DNA of 64,000 nucleotides from a bacterium (GTDB lineage Bacteria > Eisenbacteria > RBG-16-71-46 > CAIMUX01), in assembly GCA_030431975.1 (NCBI GenBank), contig JAUIHP010000007.1, positions 1 through 64,000 on the forward strand. The letters run 5' to 3'. The notes under the pieces are model-generated. The model was not told where the DNA came from. It made no database searches and saw only the letters and a program-made list of their open reading frames with translations. Below are positions 1 through 7,809 of this stretch, piece by piece (within the stretch, counting starts at the first letter, position 1; each line of letters begins with the position of its first letter). A program made the translations under genes and the position numbers.

Positions 1-72
1 ACCCGTTCTCCTCGGCCATCTTGACGAGCGGGACTATCGGATCCACGATCATCTGGGAAGGGACAGACGGAA

Positions 73-116
73 AAAGTGTCACCCATGTCCCTAGTTCAAA
101 GTGTCACCTATGTCCC
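73..116. repeat. Tandem direct repeat, probable insertion-sequence end
   Basis: Two copies of a 19-bp motif (AAAGTGTCACCCATGTCCC at 73-91 and AAAGTGTCACCTATGTCCC at 98-116, 18 of 19 identical) lie 25 bp apart at the edge of the window. From memory, GTGTCACC(T/C)ATGTCC motifs recur at the ends of IS481/IS21-type elements; I could not run a search. The second copy supplies the stop codon and last residues of fadE, so the element appears to abut that gene. Bases 1-52 on the minus strand could encode the start of a transposase (MIVDPIVPLVKMAEENG) running out of the window, but no ribosome binding site supports it, so it is not called as a gene. Confidence 0.45.
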
Positions 117-2558
117 CGTTCGTTCAGGCTTGGCCTCGCTCAGCCGCTCCGCAGCCTTCCCCAGATGCTCGTCGACGGCGACAGCTTCCCGCCGGGCCTC
201 GACGGCGGCGGCAACCTGGCGTCCTTCCTCTTCGGTCAGAACTCCGGCGGCCACGGCCGCAGGTACGAGGTCTCCTCCGGGCGCGACCTTCACATCCCCG
301 GCGCGTAGGGCGAGCTTCAGTTTCCGCTCGGCGTCGCGCGCGGCGACGACCTTCTCCAAAGCATCGATCAGTCTGCCGAGCCCGATCTCTTCCCGGTCGG
401 GCTCATAGATCCCGGCGCTCAAGCTGTGATGGGCTTTGCGTCCGCCGAGGATACCGTGTGCGAGCTTCATCGACAGGCGGTCGCTCGGAGACTTCGCGTT
501 CCGGGATCCGATCGGGAAGATGGCGGCGCGCAGAAACTGCCGGGCGCCCCAGCTGGGTAGATTGGCGATGGCTCCGCGCAGAGCGGACTCGATCTCGGCG
601 ACCGACTGTTCCATGCACCAACGCGCGTAGGGGAGGTGCTCCTTGCGCTCTCCGTCGTCGGCATACTGCTTCGCCGTGCAGGATCCTATGTACATCCACG
701 AAAGTGCGTCGGCAAGTCGACCGGTCAGAGATTCTTTCCGCTTCAAGGCGGATCCGAGGGTTCCCATGGCCACGTCCGACACCAGCGCGAAGGCTGCGGA
801 GTAACGGGTCAACTGACCGACATGGTCCTCGAGGTCTTTGGGTCCGGCCCCGGTGCCGGATCCGTTCGTCCAACCGAGAACGACCGACCTCACAATGTTC
901 TGCATGACGAAACCGACGTGTCCCCAAAAGTGACGGTCGAAGGCGACAACATCCTTCTCCGCCGCTGCGCGCACCTCGTGCTGTGCGTGTGGGTGGCAGC
1001 GCAAGGCTCCCTGTCCGAAGATGATCATCGTCCGCGTCAGGATGTTCGCGCCTTCGACGGTGATTCCGATGGGCAGCGACGTGTACAACCTGGCGATGAT
1101 GTTCCGGGGCCCGAGAGAGATCCCGGCGCCGCCGACGATGTCCATGGAGTCGGTGACAACCTGGCGCATGGCCTCCGTTGTGTAGCACTTGGCGATCGCA
1201 GAGATGACCGAGGGCTTCTCGCCGAGGTCGACGGATCCGGCGGTGACTCTGCGGACGGCATCAACGTAGTAGGTCGTCCCGCTGATTCGGGCCAACACCT
1301 CGCCGACACCTTCGAAGCGACCGATGGGAAGCTTGAACTGCTCCCGCACGCTGGCGTAGGCACTGACGGCACGGGTGCAGAGCTTGGATGCGCCGGCGGA
1401 GAGGCTGGGCAACGACACTCCGCGTCCGGCGGACAGGCTCTGCATCAGCATCATCCAACCTTTGCCGGCGTTCTTCTGTCCTCCGATGATGAAGTCGATG
1501 GGAACGAAGACATCGTGTCCGCGGGTGGGTCCGTTCATGAACGGGACGCCGAGCGGATCGTGTCGTGCTCCGGTTTCGATTCCGGGCAGGTCGGTCGGGA
1601 TCAGAGCGCAGGTGATTCCGAGTTCCGTTGAGCCTGCGCCGAGCAGCCCATCTGGATCTTTGAGCTGGAAGGCGAGTCCCAACAGAGTCGCGACGGGGGC
1701 GAGCGTGATGTAGCGCTTGTCCCAGTTCAGTCGGATTCCCAGGACTTCGCGGCCTTCCCAAATGTCCTTACACACCACGCCGTAGCTGGTCATGGAACCG
1801 GCGTCGCTTCCGGCGCTGGGTTCGGTCAACGCGAAACAGGGAATCTCTTCGCCGTTGGCCAACCGCGGAAGGTAGTGCTTCTTCTGCGCGTCGGTTCCGT
1901 AGTGCAACAACAGCTCGGCGGGACCGAGTGAGTTGGGAACCATCACCGTCACGGCGAGCGCGGTACTGCGACTGGAGAGCTTGGCGACGACGGCGGAGTG
2001 CGCCTGCGCAGAAAAGCCGAGTCCGCCGTACTCCTCGGGGATGATCATCCCGAAGAAGCCGTGGTCTTTGGCGGCCTGCCACACCTCTGCGGGCAGGTCT
2101 TCGGTTTCCGTGGCGGTGTAGTCGTCGATCAGTGCGCAGAGTTCATTGACGGGTCCGTCGAGGAAGGTCTGCTCGCTCTCACTGAGCTCGGGGATCTTCG
2201 TCTCGAACCACTGATCCCAGTCGGGTCCGCCGGAGAAGAGTTCGGCGTCCCACCAGACGGTCCCGGCGTCCAACGCGATCTGCTCGGTCTCGCTCATCCG
2301 AGGGAGGATCTTCGACACGGCAGCCATCACCGGAGGAGTCACTGTCCGGGCTCGCACTGCGGGGATGCCGAGGAAGAGGACACACACTACATAAAAGATG
2401 GCTCCGGCCGTCCAAATCGGACCGGTTCCGAAGAACCAGGCGCAGAGGGGCAGGGTCAGCAGCCCGAAAAGGATCCATCCCTCCCGTGTCTTTCCCTGGT
2501 AGGCGAGGACGAGCGACAAGAGGGTCGCAATGGCAACGATCAGAAGGAGGCCAGCCAT
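108..2558 (-). CDS. fadE: Acyl-CoA dehydrogenase, FadE type, membrane-anchored
   Basis: Catalyses the first step of fatty-acid beta-oxidation, FAD-dependent desaturation of acyl-CoA to trans-2-enoyl-CoA. The length (816 aa) is that of FadE (E. coli about 814), about twice an ordinary acyl-CoA dehydrogenase. Three hydrophobic segments open the protein (about residues 3-20, 28-44 and 48-66). The dehydrogenase core follows, with CFALTEPSAGSDAGS near residue 241 and the general base expected at Glu502 in ITVEGANILTR. The C-terminal third matches the extra domain of FadE. The ATG has AGG seven bases upstream. The last residues (TGT-stop) and the stop codon fall inside the direct repeat at 98-116, so the natural 3' end may have been replaced by a mobile element; at most a few residues are affected. 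It is divergent from a TetR gene across a FadR-type operator, so fatty-acid-responsive repression is likely. Confidence 0.93.
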   Translation of the reverse strand: MAGLLLIVAIATLLSLVLAYQGKTREGWILFGLLTLPLCAWFFGTGPIWTAGAIFYVVCVLFLGIPAVRARTVTPPVMAAVSKILPRMSETEQIALDAGTVWWDAELFSGGPDWDQWFETKIPELSESEQTFLDGPVNELCALIDDYTATETEDLPAEVWQAAKDHGFFGMIIPEEYGGLGFSAQAHSAVVAKLSSRSTALAVTVMVPNSLGPAELLLHYGTDAQKKHYLPRLANGEEIPCFALTEPSAGSDAGSMTSYGVVCKDIWEGREVLGIRLNWDKRYITLAPVATLLGLAFQLKDPDGLLGAGSTELGITCALIPTDLPGIETGARHDPLGVPFMNGPTRGHDVFVPIDFIIGGQKNAGKGWMMLMQSLSAGRGVSLPSLSAGASKLCTRAVSAYASVREQFKLPIGRFEGVGEVLARISGTTYYVDAVRRVTAGSVDLGEKPSVISAIAKCYTTEAMRQVVTDSMDIVGGAGISLGPRNIIARLYTSLPIGITVEGANILTRTMIIFGQGALRCHPHAQHEVRAAAEKDVVAFDRHFWGHVGFVMQNIVRSVVLGWTNGSGTGAGPKDLEDHVGQLTRYSAAFALVSDVAMGTLGSALKRKESLTGRLADALSWMYIGSCTAKQYADDGERKEHLPYARWCMEQSVAEIESALRGAIANLPSWGARQFLRAAIFPIGSRNAKSPSDRLSMKLAHGILGGRKAHHSLSAGIYEPDREEIGLGRLIDALEKVVAARDAERKLKLALRAGDVKVAPGGDLVPAAVAAGVLTEEEGRQVAAAVEARREAVAVDEHLGKAAERLSEAKPERTGT

Positions 2559-2601
2559 AAGTCGCCTGCTTTCTTCAGTTTACACCGAACGATGACCTGC
2601 T

Positions 2602-2630
2602 CCCGATCGCCTTCTCCGGCGACGATCGGG
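2602..2630 (-). other. Stem-loop in the fadE leader
   Basis: CCCGATCG (2602-2609) and CGATCGGG (2623-2630) form an 8-bp inverted repeat with a 13-nt loop that contains a further small GCC/GGC pairing. It lies 45-75 bases upstream of the fadE start, so it would be in the mRNA leader if transcription starts at or near the operator at 2710. No function can be assigned. Confidence 0.3.
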
Positions 2631-2709
2631 GCGATTGACCGCAGGAACCGCATGTCCCACACCACCCTAGAAATGTCGGACGAAAACAGGGGTTCCCTTC
2701 GGTCTCAGA

Positions 2710-2729
2710 ATGAATGAATATTCATTCAT
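2710..2729. promoter_or_regulatory. FadR-type (TetR family) operator palindrome
   Basis: ATGAATGAATATTCATTCAT is a perfect 20-bp palindrome between the divergent fadE and tetR genes. Its inner 18 bases fit every position of the consensus reported for Bacillus subtilis FadR (YsiA), TGAATGAMTANTCATTCA, as I recall it. The position suits repression of fadE and autoregulation of the adjacent TetR gene. Confidence 0.8.
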
Positions 2730-2799
2730 CCGCAGGTTAGCACTTGGGCTGTCGGCGGCAAAGGAAGAACGAGCCATCAGAGCGGCAGGAACTCGAGAT

Positions 2800-3429
2800 T
2801 TGGAACTGAAAAGCGACGCGCCGAGGAACACTCGCGACAAAGCGCAGCTCATCCTGGACGCCGCGGCCCGAGTCTTCGGCCGGAACGGTTATCACGGAAG
2901 CACGGTCGCCGATATCGCCCGGGAAGCGGGGGTCGCGGCTGGAACGATCTATCTCTACTTCGAGCGCAAAGAGCAGACGCTGGGTGCACTCTTCCGTCGC
3001 CTGTTGGAACCTTACCTGGAAGCCAGCCGTCACGAGCTCGGCCAAATGGAATCTTCGTCCGACAAGCTGCGCCGCCTCGTCGAACTCCACTTCGGTTTCT
3101 TCGAACGCGATGCCGACCTGGCTCGCGTCTTCCAACTTCACCTGCGCGAAGTCACGCCTGCGATTCGGGACGAGATTCGTCCTGCCCTACGCCTCTACAT
3201 GCAGGTGATCGAAGGTCTGGTCGAAAGTGGTCTTGAGCGTGGAGAGTTCCGCCGGGGCACGGACATCCGCGCTGCCCGTCATGTCATCTTCGGAACCCTC
3301 GACGCGGCCGTCACGGCCTGGGTCCTCTCCCGACACGACTACTCCCTCTCCGACTCCGCCGAAAGCATCGCCGACCTCCTGGTCCGCGCCCTACAAGACC
3401 CGCAAACCGGCGTCCCTACAGCCCCGTAG
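2800..3429 (+). CDS. TetR family regulator, probable FadR-like repressor of fadE
   Basis: N-terminal TetR helix-turn-helix (ILDAAARVFGRNGYHGSTV ... AREAGVAAGTIYLYFERKEQ) followed by an all-helical ligand domain. The frame is open from an ATG at 2710, but that ATG lies inside the operator, has no ribosome binding site, and would add 30 unconserved residues. TTG at 2800 has AGGA nine bases upstream and gives a typical 209-aa protein with about ten residues before the first helix, so it is preferred. The family is related to B. subtilis and Thermus FadR, which release DNA on binding long-chain acyl-CoA. Together with the operator and divergent fadE, this protein probably represses fadE and itself. 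The ligand is inferred. A TTG start could keep its level low. Confidence 0.85.
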   Translation: MELKSDAPRNTRDKAQLILDAAARVFGRNGYHGSTVADIAREAGVAAGTIYLYFERKEQTLGALFRRLLEPYLEASRHELGQMESSSDKLRRLVELHFGFFERDADLARVFQLHLREVTPAIRDEIRPALRLYMQVIEGLVESGLERGEFRRGTDIRAARHVIFGTLDAAVTAWVLSRHDYSLSDSAESIADLLVRALQDPQTGVPTAP

Positions 3430-3819
3430 TCAAACGGACGTCCCAACCATCTTGCCCAAAGTGTGGCCCAAGGCGACGGCTCCGATTCCCACCACCAATT
3501 GCAGGGCGACGTACACCCATGGGAGCACCGCCGAACCGCCGCGGATCATGGCGTGCGTCTCGAGACCGAACGAAGAAAATGTCGTGAACCCGCCGAGCAG
3601 TCCGGCGAAGATGAAGGCCCGCGCTTCCATAGTCGGAATCCATCGGCCTTCGGCGAATGCGGCGAGCAGCCCGATGACGAAACAACCGACGATATTGGCG
3701 ATCAGCGTTCCAAGCGGTAGAACGGAGTCGGGAAAGCTTCGGCTCATCGCCACGGTCAGGCCGTAGCGCATCACCGCGCCGACCGACCCGCCGAGGGCGA
3801 CGAAGAGCACGAGCTTCAT
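3430..3819 (-). CDS. crcB: Fluoride exporter CrcB/Fluc
   Basis: A 129-aa protein with four membrane segments; it works as an antiparallel dimer forming a fluoride channel in the inner membrane. Family motifs are visible: GGSVGAVMRYG at the start, the polar TLIANIVGCFVIG helix, and GGFTTFSSFGLE in the third helix, which carries the phenylalanine and Na-site residues. The frame continues upstream to 4206, but the ATG at 3819 matches the family start and overlaps the stop of the upstream membrane protein by four bases (ATGA), so the two are probably translationally coupled. I see no fluoride riboswitch upstream. Confidence 0.93.
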   Translation of the reverse strand: MKLVLFVALGGSVGAVMRYGLTVAMSRSFPDSVLPLGTLIANIVGCFVIGLLAAFAEGRWIPTMEARAFIFAGLLGGFTTFSSFGLETHAMIRGGSAVLPWVYVALQLVVGIGAVALGHTLGKMVGTSV

Positions 3820-4376
3820 GCGATGTTTCTGACCTCCTGTCGGGCCCAGTTCTTGGCCGTGGTCACGGTCTTCCCGACCTGGGGATAGGAAAGCAGATTG
3901 AGGACCAAGGCAAGTCCGCAAAGTGGGACGGCCTGCACGGGGTCTTTCGACAGGAATGCATAGACCACGCCGAGCACGGAGATGGCGTCGTTCAGAGCGA
4001 AAACGATCAGGTGTCCGACGAAAGAGCGACGCGCGACCTGATCGACGCGCAGGGCCAGATGCTCCAGTTGCGGGTGCGGGTGGGACGCATCGGGCGCGTG
4101 CACCTGGACCGCGGATTTCTCCCACTCCTGCTGCACGTATCCATCGGAATCCATGCGTCGATGAATGAAGACGGACATCACAGTGATGGCAACCGCCACG
4201 GCCCAAATGAGGAAGCCGAGGTTCCCCGAAGACTGCATCGACTCGAGTGGATCCGCGGGCTCGGCAAGCGTAGCCACCATGCCGTGAAAGACGATGGACA
4301 CACAGATGGCGATCCAGATCAGCTGGGATGCGTGGGGCAGTGCTTCGGCGGCGCTGCGTGGACGTTGGGAAGGCAC
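3816..4376 (-). CDS. Hypothetical four-helix membrane protein
   Basis: A 186-aa protein that I do not recognise by family. Hydrophobic stretches lie at about residues 18-38, 52-70, 120-142 and 145-165, separated by a hydrophilic loop rich in His, Asp and Gln (about 70-115). It may have four membrane passes with a cytoplasmic loop. It starts 30 bp downstream of the acetyltransferase gene and its stop overlaps the crcB start by four bases, so it is co-transcribed with crcB. A role alongside the fluoride channel is possible, but nothing in the sequence shows it. Confidence 0.75.
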   Translation of the reverse strand: MPSQRPRSAAEALPHASQLIWIAICVSIVFHGMVATLAEPADPLESMQSSGNLGFLIWAVAVAITVMSVFIHRRMDSDGYVQQEWEKSAVQVHAPDASHPHPQLEHLALRVDQVARRSFVGHLIVFALNDAISVLGVVYAFLSKDPVQAVPLCGLALVLNLLSYPQVGKTVTTAKNWARQEVRNIA

Positions 4377-4406
4377 GTCGATCCCTCCTCCGTCAGAATG
4401 GGGAGT

Positions 4407-4988
4407 CTAGGCTTGGGTTCTCTGGGCCGCCTCCTTCCGAATCGTTTTCCACTCCTCGGCAAGAAGAGCCCAGCGCTCATGGTCTCTCCATCGACCTCCA
4501 ATCTTGAGATATCGAGGAGAGAAGCCTTCAAGCCGGAACCCCAAGCGCTGCACCAGTCGGCGCGACGCTTCGTTCCCGGGTTGGATGTTGGCTTCGACCC
4601 GATGCAGACCGATTTCTGAGAAACCATGGTCGAGGGCCAGCCAGAGAGCTTCCTTCATCAGGCCCTGCCCGGCGTGGGCTGAGGCGCAGTGGTAGCCGAG
4701 GAAGGCGTTCCAAAAGCCGCCTCTGACGATCTCCGAGAGATTGGCGGCCCCGACCAGGGAGTCATCCTCGACCCGCCGGATCAGTCGGGGAGCTTGCCGC
4801 GGATTCCGAGCGCGGGCGGTGTAGGCCCGCGCACCGTCCAGGTCCTTGGGGCCGTAGTTCCACGGCTGGTGAAAGGCGCGGTTGGCCTCGCAGTAGGCAA
4901 GATATTCCGCGGCGTCGCGGGCCTCGGGTGGGTGCAGGTAGACCCGGAAATCACGCCTCCCAACCCGGTCTCGTCGAGCTCTTGTCAT
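4407..4988 (-). CDS. GNAT N-acetyltransferase, RimJ/RimL-like
   Basis: A 193-aa protein with the RimJ-type GNAT layout: VYLHPPEARDAAEYL at the start, a central beta strand (SLVGAANLSEIVRGG ... FLGYHC), the acetyl-CoA pyrophosphate loop (SAHAGQGLMKEAL), and HRVEANIQPGNEASRRLVQRLGF at the end. RimJ-like enzymes acetylate protein N-termini, notably ribosomal proteins; the substrate here is not known. It is the first gene of a minus-strand run continuing into the membrane protein and crcB, and is divergent from the DUF4912 gene across a 530-bp gap. Confidence 0.87.
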   Translation of the reverse strand: MTRARRDRVGRRDFRVYLHPPEARDAAEYLAYCEANRAFHQPWNYGPKDLDGARAYTARARNPRQAPRLIRRVEDDSLVGAANLSEIVRGGFWNAFLGYHCASAHAGQGLMKEALWLALDHGFSEIGLHRVEANIQPGNEASRRLVQRLGFRLEGFSPRYLKIGGRWRDHERWALLAEEWKTIRKEAAQRTQA

Positions 4989-5518
4989 CCGCAGTCCTCC
5001 CGACGCGAAAGAGTCATCGTCCCGGCGCGGGACACTAGCAGCCGGCGTGCCCTCCCTGGCGGAGAATCTGGACGGCTCCTGGAGTTGGTTGACGCATCTC
5101 GCCGCCTATGGTTAGCTCTTTCTGTCGTCGGCGCACGAAAGGGTGAGCGGGCGACGCTTCCGACCCGATGTTTTCAGAGAGGGCGGGTCGAAGGGGGCGC
5201 GAGGTGTTTTCCGCGCTCCAACCACGTTGCGCCGTTACGACCAGCACGACACCACTTCGTCCATTACGCAAGGGTGACGGGGCAGCGATCAGCTCATAAG
5301 GAACCGAGTTGTCGAAGACGGCCAGGGATGGGCCGAATGCGCGTACCTGCGTCGCTCGTCGCCTGATACTAGCTGGCTGTTTCGACGAAAACTCGATTAG
5401 GTTGAACCGCCGAACTTGAACCGATCCGATTATCGATCCGAGACGTCTTTGGCGTCTCGTCCACCCGTCGATGCCTGCATCGACAATCGCCCTACGTGTA
5501 GGGGGGAATCGCACTTTC
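4989..5518. other. Long intergenic region before the DUF4912 gene
   Basis: A 530-bp gap between divergent genes. Frames that cross it on either strand are compositional shadows with no recognisable domain. A TTGACG hexamer occurs near 5088 but lacks a good partner -10. The last 80 bases hold three successive inverted repeats, described separately. The rest shows no feature I can support. Confidence 0.5.
5439..5503 (+). promoter_or_regulatory. Three stem-loops in the leader, the last covering the ribosome binding site
   Basis: Three inverted repeats follow each other: CGAGACG/CGTCTCG (5439-5459, 7-nt loop), GTCGATGC/GCATCGAC (5467-5484) and CCCTAC/GTAGGG (5490-5503). The Shine-Dalgarno tract AGGGGGGAA (about 5500-5508), which serves the ATG at 5519, begins inside the right arm of the third. 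Folding of that hairpin would partly hide it. This looks like a translational control leader; what it would sense is unknown. Confidence 0.45.
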
Positions 5519-7729
5519 ATGCGTAGAGCCGAACTCGAAGCGATGACCAAGAAGGACCTCTTGGATCTGGCCCGGGACAAGGACATCTCCGGACGCAGCC
5601 GGATGGACAAGGACGAACTCGTCGAGGCGCTGGGGCCGAAGCGCCGTGCCCGAAAACCGGCCGCGTCGAGCGAGGGACAAGGTGCGACAGGCGGTCAAGG
5701 TACCGCGCGGGGACGAGCTTCGACAGGCGGGCGGGCTTCCACACGGGGACAAGGTTCGGCGAACGGACAGGCGTCATCACGTGCGCAGGGTTCGGCAAAC
5801 GGGCGGCCGTCATCACGTGCGCAAGGTTCGGGAAACGAACAGGAGTCGTCACGCGGCGCTGCGGCGACGGCAGCCGCGGCGGATGCGGTGAAATCAGCCC
5901 CGTCCTCCGACCGTGGAGTATCCGTCTCTGACCGCGACCTATCCGCCGATGGCGCCTCGGACGCCAGAACTTCGGACGCCCGAACTTCGGAAGGACAATC
6001 CCGCCACTCAAACGATCGCGGAGAGCGTGGGGATCGAAACGGCCGAGACCGCGGAAGCCGACGCGGGCGGCGCCGGGGACGTCGGGACGACGCCTCTGTC
6101 GAGGTCGATCCCTGGAATCGCGTCGACGCCGAGGACCCGAACTATGGTCGGTTCCTGGCTCCCCAAAAGAACAACGGTCGCCGCGGACCCCAACGGGGGA
6201 ACGGCCCACAGCGGAACGGCCAGGCAAGGAACGGTCAGCAGCGCAACGGACAACAGACCGCTCGCGGTGAATCTTTGGCGGACCGGTCCGAGAGGGGACG
6301 GGGGCGCGCCCTCGACAGATCCCAGAACGCCCGCGATTCCGTGCGGCGATCCGGTGAAGCTCGCGGCGGCGTTGCCTACACCCCGGTCCACAACCGTTCC
6401 GAGTCCAGGAACGAGGACGAGGGTCGCAACGGGCGTTCCCGTCGCCGTCGTCGCGACGATCGTGGGAAACGCCGAAACCGGGATACGCGGGCTCAGGACA
6501 ATGGAACGCGCGATCGGAACCCACGGCCGAGTGGCCCTTCCAACGAGACCTCCGTTCCGCGCGTCTGGAAAGAGGACACGGATCGCCGGCAGGGCCACCA
6601 TCGCCTTCGCCAGGAAAAGCGGGGGCCGGAAACCGACCGAAGGGGTCGTCAGGGGGATCCTCGCAACGCGGGTGCCGAGTCCGGACCGGGAGCGACTCCG
6701 CGGGAACTGGACGCGCTCGGCGTCATCGGACCGGTGGATCCGAGTGAGATCGCAAAGGAACTCGAAGCGATCGATTCCGCGGGTCGGTCGGATCGAAACA
6801 CCAACCGTTGCCGCATCATGGCCCGGGATCCCTACTGGATTCATGCCTACTGGGAGCTGTACGAAGACCGCGTGGCCGAGGCCCGTTCGGAGCTGGGAAT
6901 CCAGAGCGACGGCCGTTGGGTGCTGCGGGTGCACAGCCTGCCTTCGCAGAGCCGCTCCGGTCGCGGAGGCCAACAGCCGCCGGGCTTCTTCGACATCGAT
7001 GTCGACGCCTCACAGAACAACGCCTACGTCCACGTCGGCATCGCCGAGCGTGACTACCGCGTCGACTTGGGAGTCGTTTCGGCCCAGGGATTGTTCTTCC
7101 CCCTCGCCTCCAGCAACCGCGTAACGACACCGCCGGATGACGGTGGTCAACCGGTGGGCGACAAGGAATCGTTCTACGAGAAGTCCGGTGGAGCGCCGAC
7201 CGCGCGAATCGACAACCCGGATCCGACTCCGATGCATCGCGACATGGATGCACCGAAGCAGCGGGTTCGCGCTCGCGGGCGAGGCCGCCGGTCTGGAAAC
7301 GATGACCCGGTGGCGCAAGCCGCGTCGACGTCGGGAAGCGGCGGGGTTTCCGTTCTTTCGAGTCCGGTCCTCGAGCCGGAACCGGGACTGCGCGCGACCT
7401 CGCCGACGCACTGGGCAGACGGCCCGAAGTTGGTTTCGGCGCCGGGACCGACGCTTTCGTTGGGAACATCTGAGGGAGAGTTCGATCTGGTCGTCCAGAC
7501 GGAACTCATCGTTTCAGGGGCCACGGATCCGAACGCCCAGGTGACCATACAGGGAATCCCTGTGGAGCTTCGGGAGGACGGATCGTTTACGGTTCGCTTC
7601 GAGCTCAACGAGGGGGGCCAAACGGTTCCTGTGGTTGCCGTTTCTGAGGACGAATCGGTCCGCAAGACGATCACGCCCAAGGTCACGATCAAGACGACGA
7701 TGAAGACCGAGGACATAGCGGACGATTGA
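5519..7729 (+). CDS. Rho-N/SAP-like plus DUF4912 protein with an RG-rich disordered linker
   Basis: A 736-aa protein. Residues 3-40 resemble the Rho termination factor N-terminal motif (LEAMTKKDLLDLARDKD ... KDELVEAL). Residues about 45-420 are low complexity, first Gly/Ser/Gln/Arg and then Arg/Gly/Asn rich with many RG and RNG steps, typical of nucleic-acid-binding disordered regions. DUF4912 follows (RIMARDPYWIHAYWELYED to FFPLASSNRVTTPP, about 430-545). The C-terminus (about 650-720, VSGATDPNAQVTIQGIPVEL) looks like a small Ig-like or glucodextranase-type beta domain. The ATG at 5519 follows AGGGGGGAA; the frame is open from 5471. DUF4912 genes often neighbour GH57/DUF1957 genes, as here (80 bp apart), suggesting a shared role in glucan metabolism or its control. 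The function of DUF4912 is not established. Confidence 0.85.
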   Translation: MRRAELEAMTKKDLLDLARDKDISGRSRMDKDELVEALGPKRRARKPAASSEGQGATGGQGTARGRASTGGRASTRGQGSANGQASSRAQGSANGRPSSRAQGSGNEQESSRGAAATAAAADAVKSAPSSDRGVSVSDRDLSADGASDARTSDARTSEGQSRHSNDRGERGDRNGRDRGSRRGRRRGRRDDASVEVDPWNRVDAEDPNYGRFLAPQKNNGRRGPQRGNGPQRNGQARNGQQRNGQQTARGESLADRSERGRGRALDRSQNARDSVRRSGEARGGVAYTPVHNRSESRNEDEGRNGRSRRRRRDDRGKRRNRDTRAQDNGTRDRNPRPSGPSNETSVPRVWKEDTDRRQGHHRLRQEKRGPETDRRGRQGDPRNAGAESGPGATPRELDALGVIGPVDPSEIAKELEAIDSAGRSDRNTNRCRIMARDPYWIHAYWELYEDRVAEARSELGIQSDGRWVLRVHSLPSQSRSGRGGQQPPGFFDIDVDASQNNAYVHVGIAERDYRVDLGVVSAQGLFFPLASSNRVTTPPDDGGQPVGDKESFYEKSGGAPTARIDNPDPTPMHRDMDAPKQRVRARGRGRRSGNDDPVAQAASTSGSGGVSVLSSPVLEPEPGLRATSPTHWADGPKLVSAPGPTLSLGTSEGEFDLVVQTELIVSGATDPNAQVTIQGIPVELREDGSFTVRFELNEGGQTVPVVAVSEDESVRKTITPKVTIKTTMKTEDIADD

Positions 7730-7809
7730 CCTTGTAGTAGGCTCGGAGAGCGTCCCCAGCTGCCGAGTTTGTCGATCGTCAAGTCTCACAACTGTCAGGG
7801 AGGACGGGA

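Noticed and set aside
2710-2799. Upstream ATG of the TetR gene as the start codon
   Set aside because: It sits inside the palindromic operator, has no ribosome binding site and adds residues outside the family fold.
3820-4206. 258-residue version of CrcB
   Set aside because: The extra 129 residues are an antisense-like Arg-rich reading through the upstream gene; the ATG at 3819 gives the normal Fluc length.
5035-5610. 191-codon minus-strand frame in the long gap before the DUF4912 gene
   Set aside because: No domain, no ribosome binding site, overlaps the start of a real gene, and has Arg-rich composition typical of GC-rich shadow frames.
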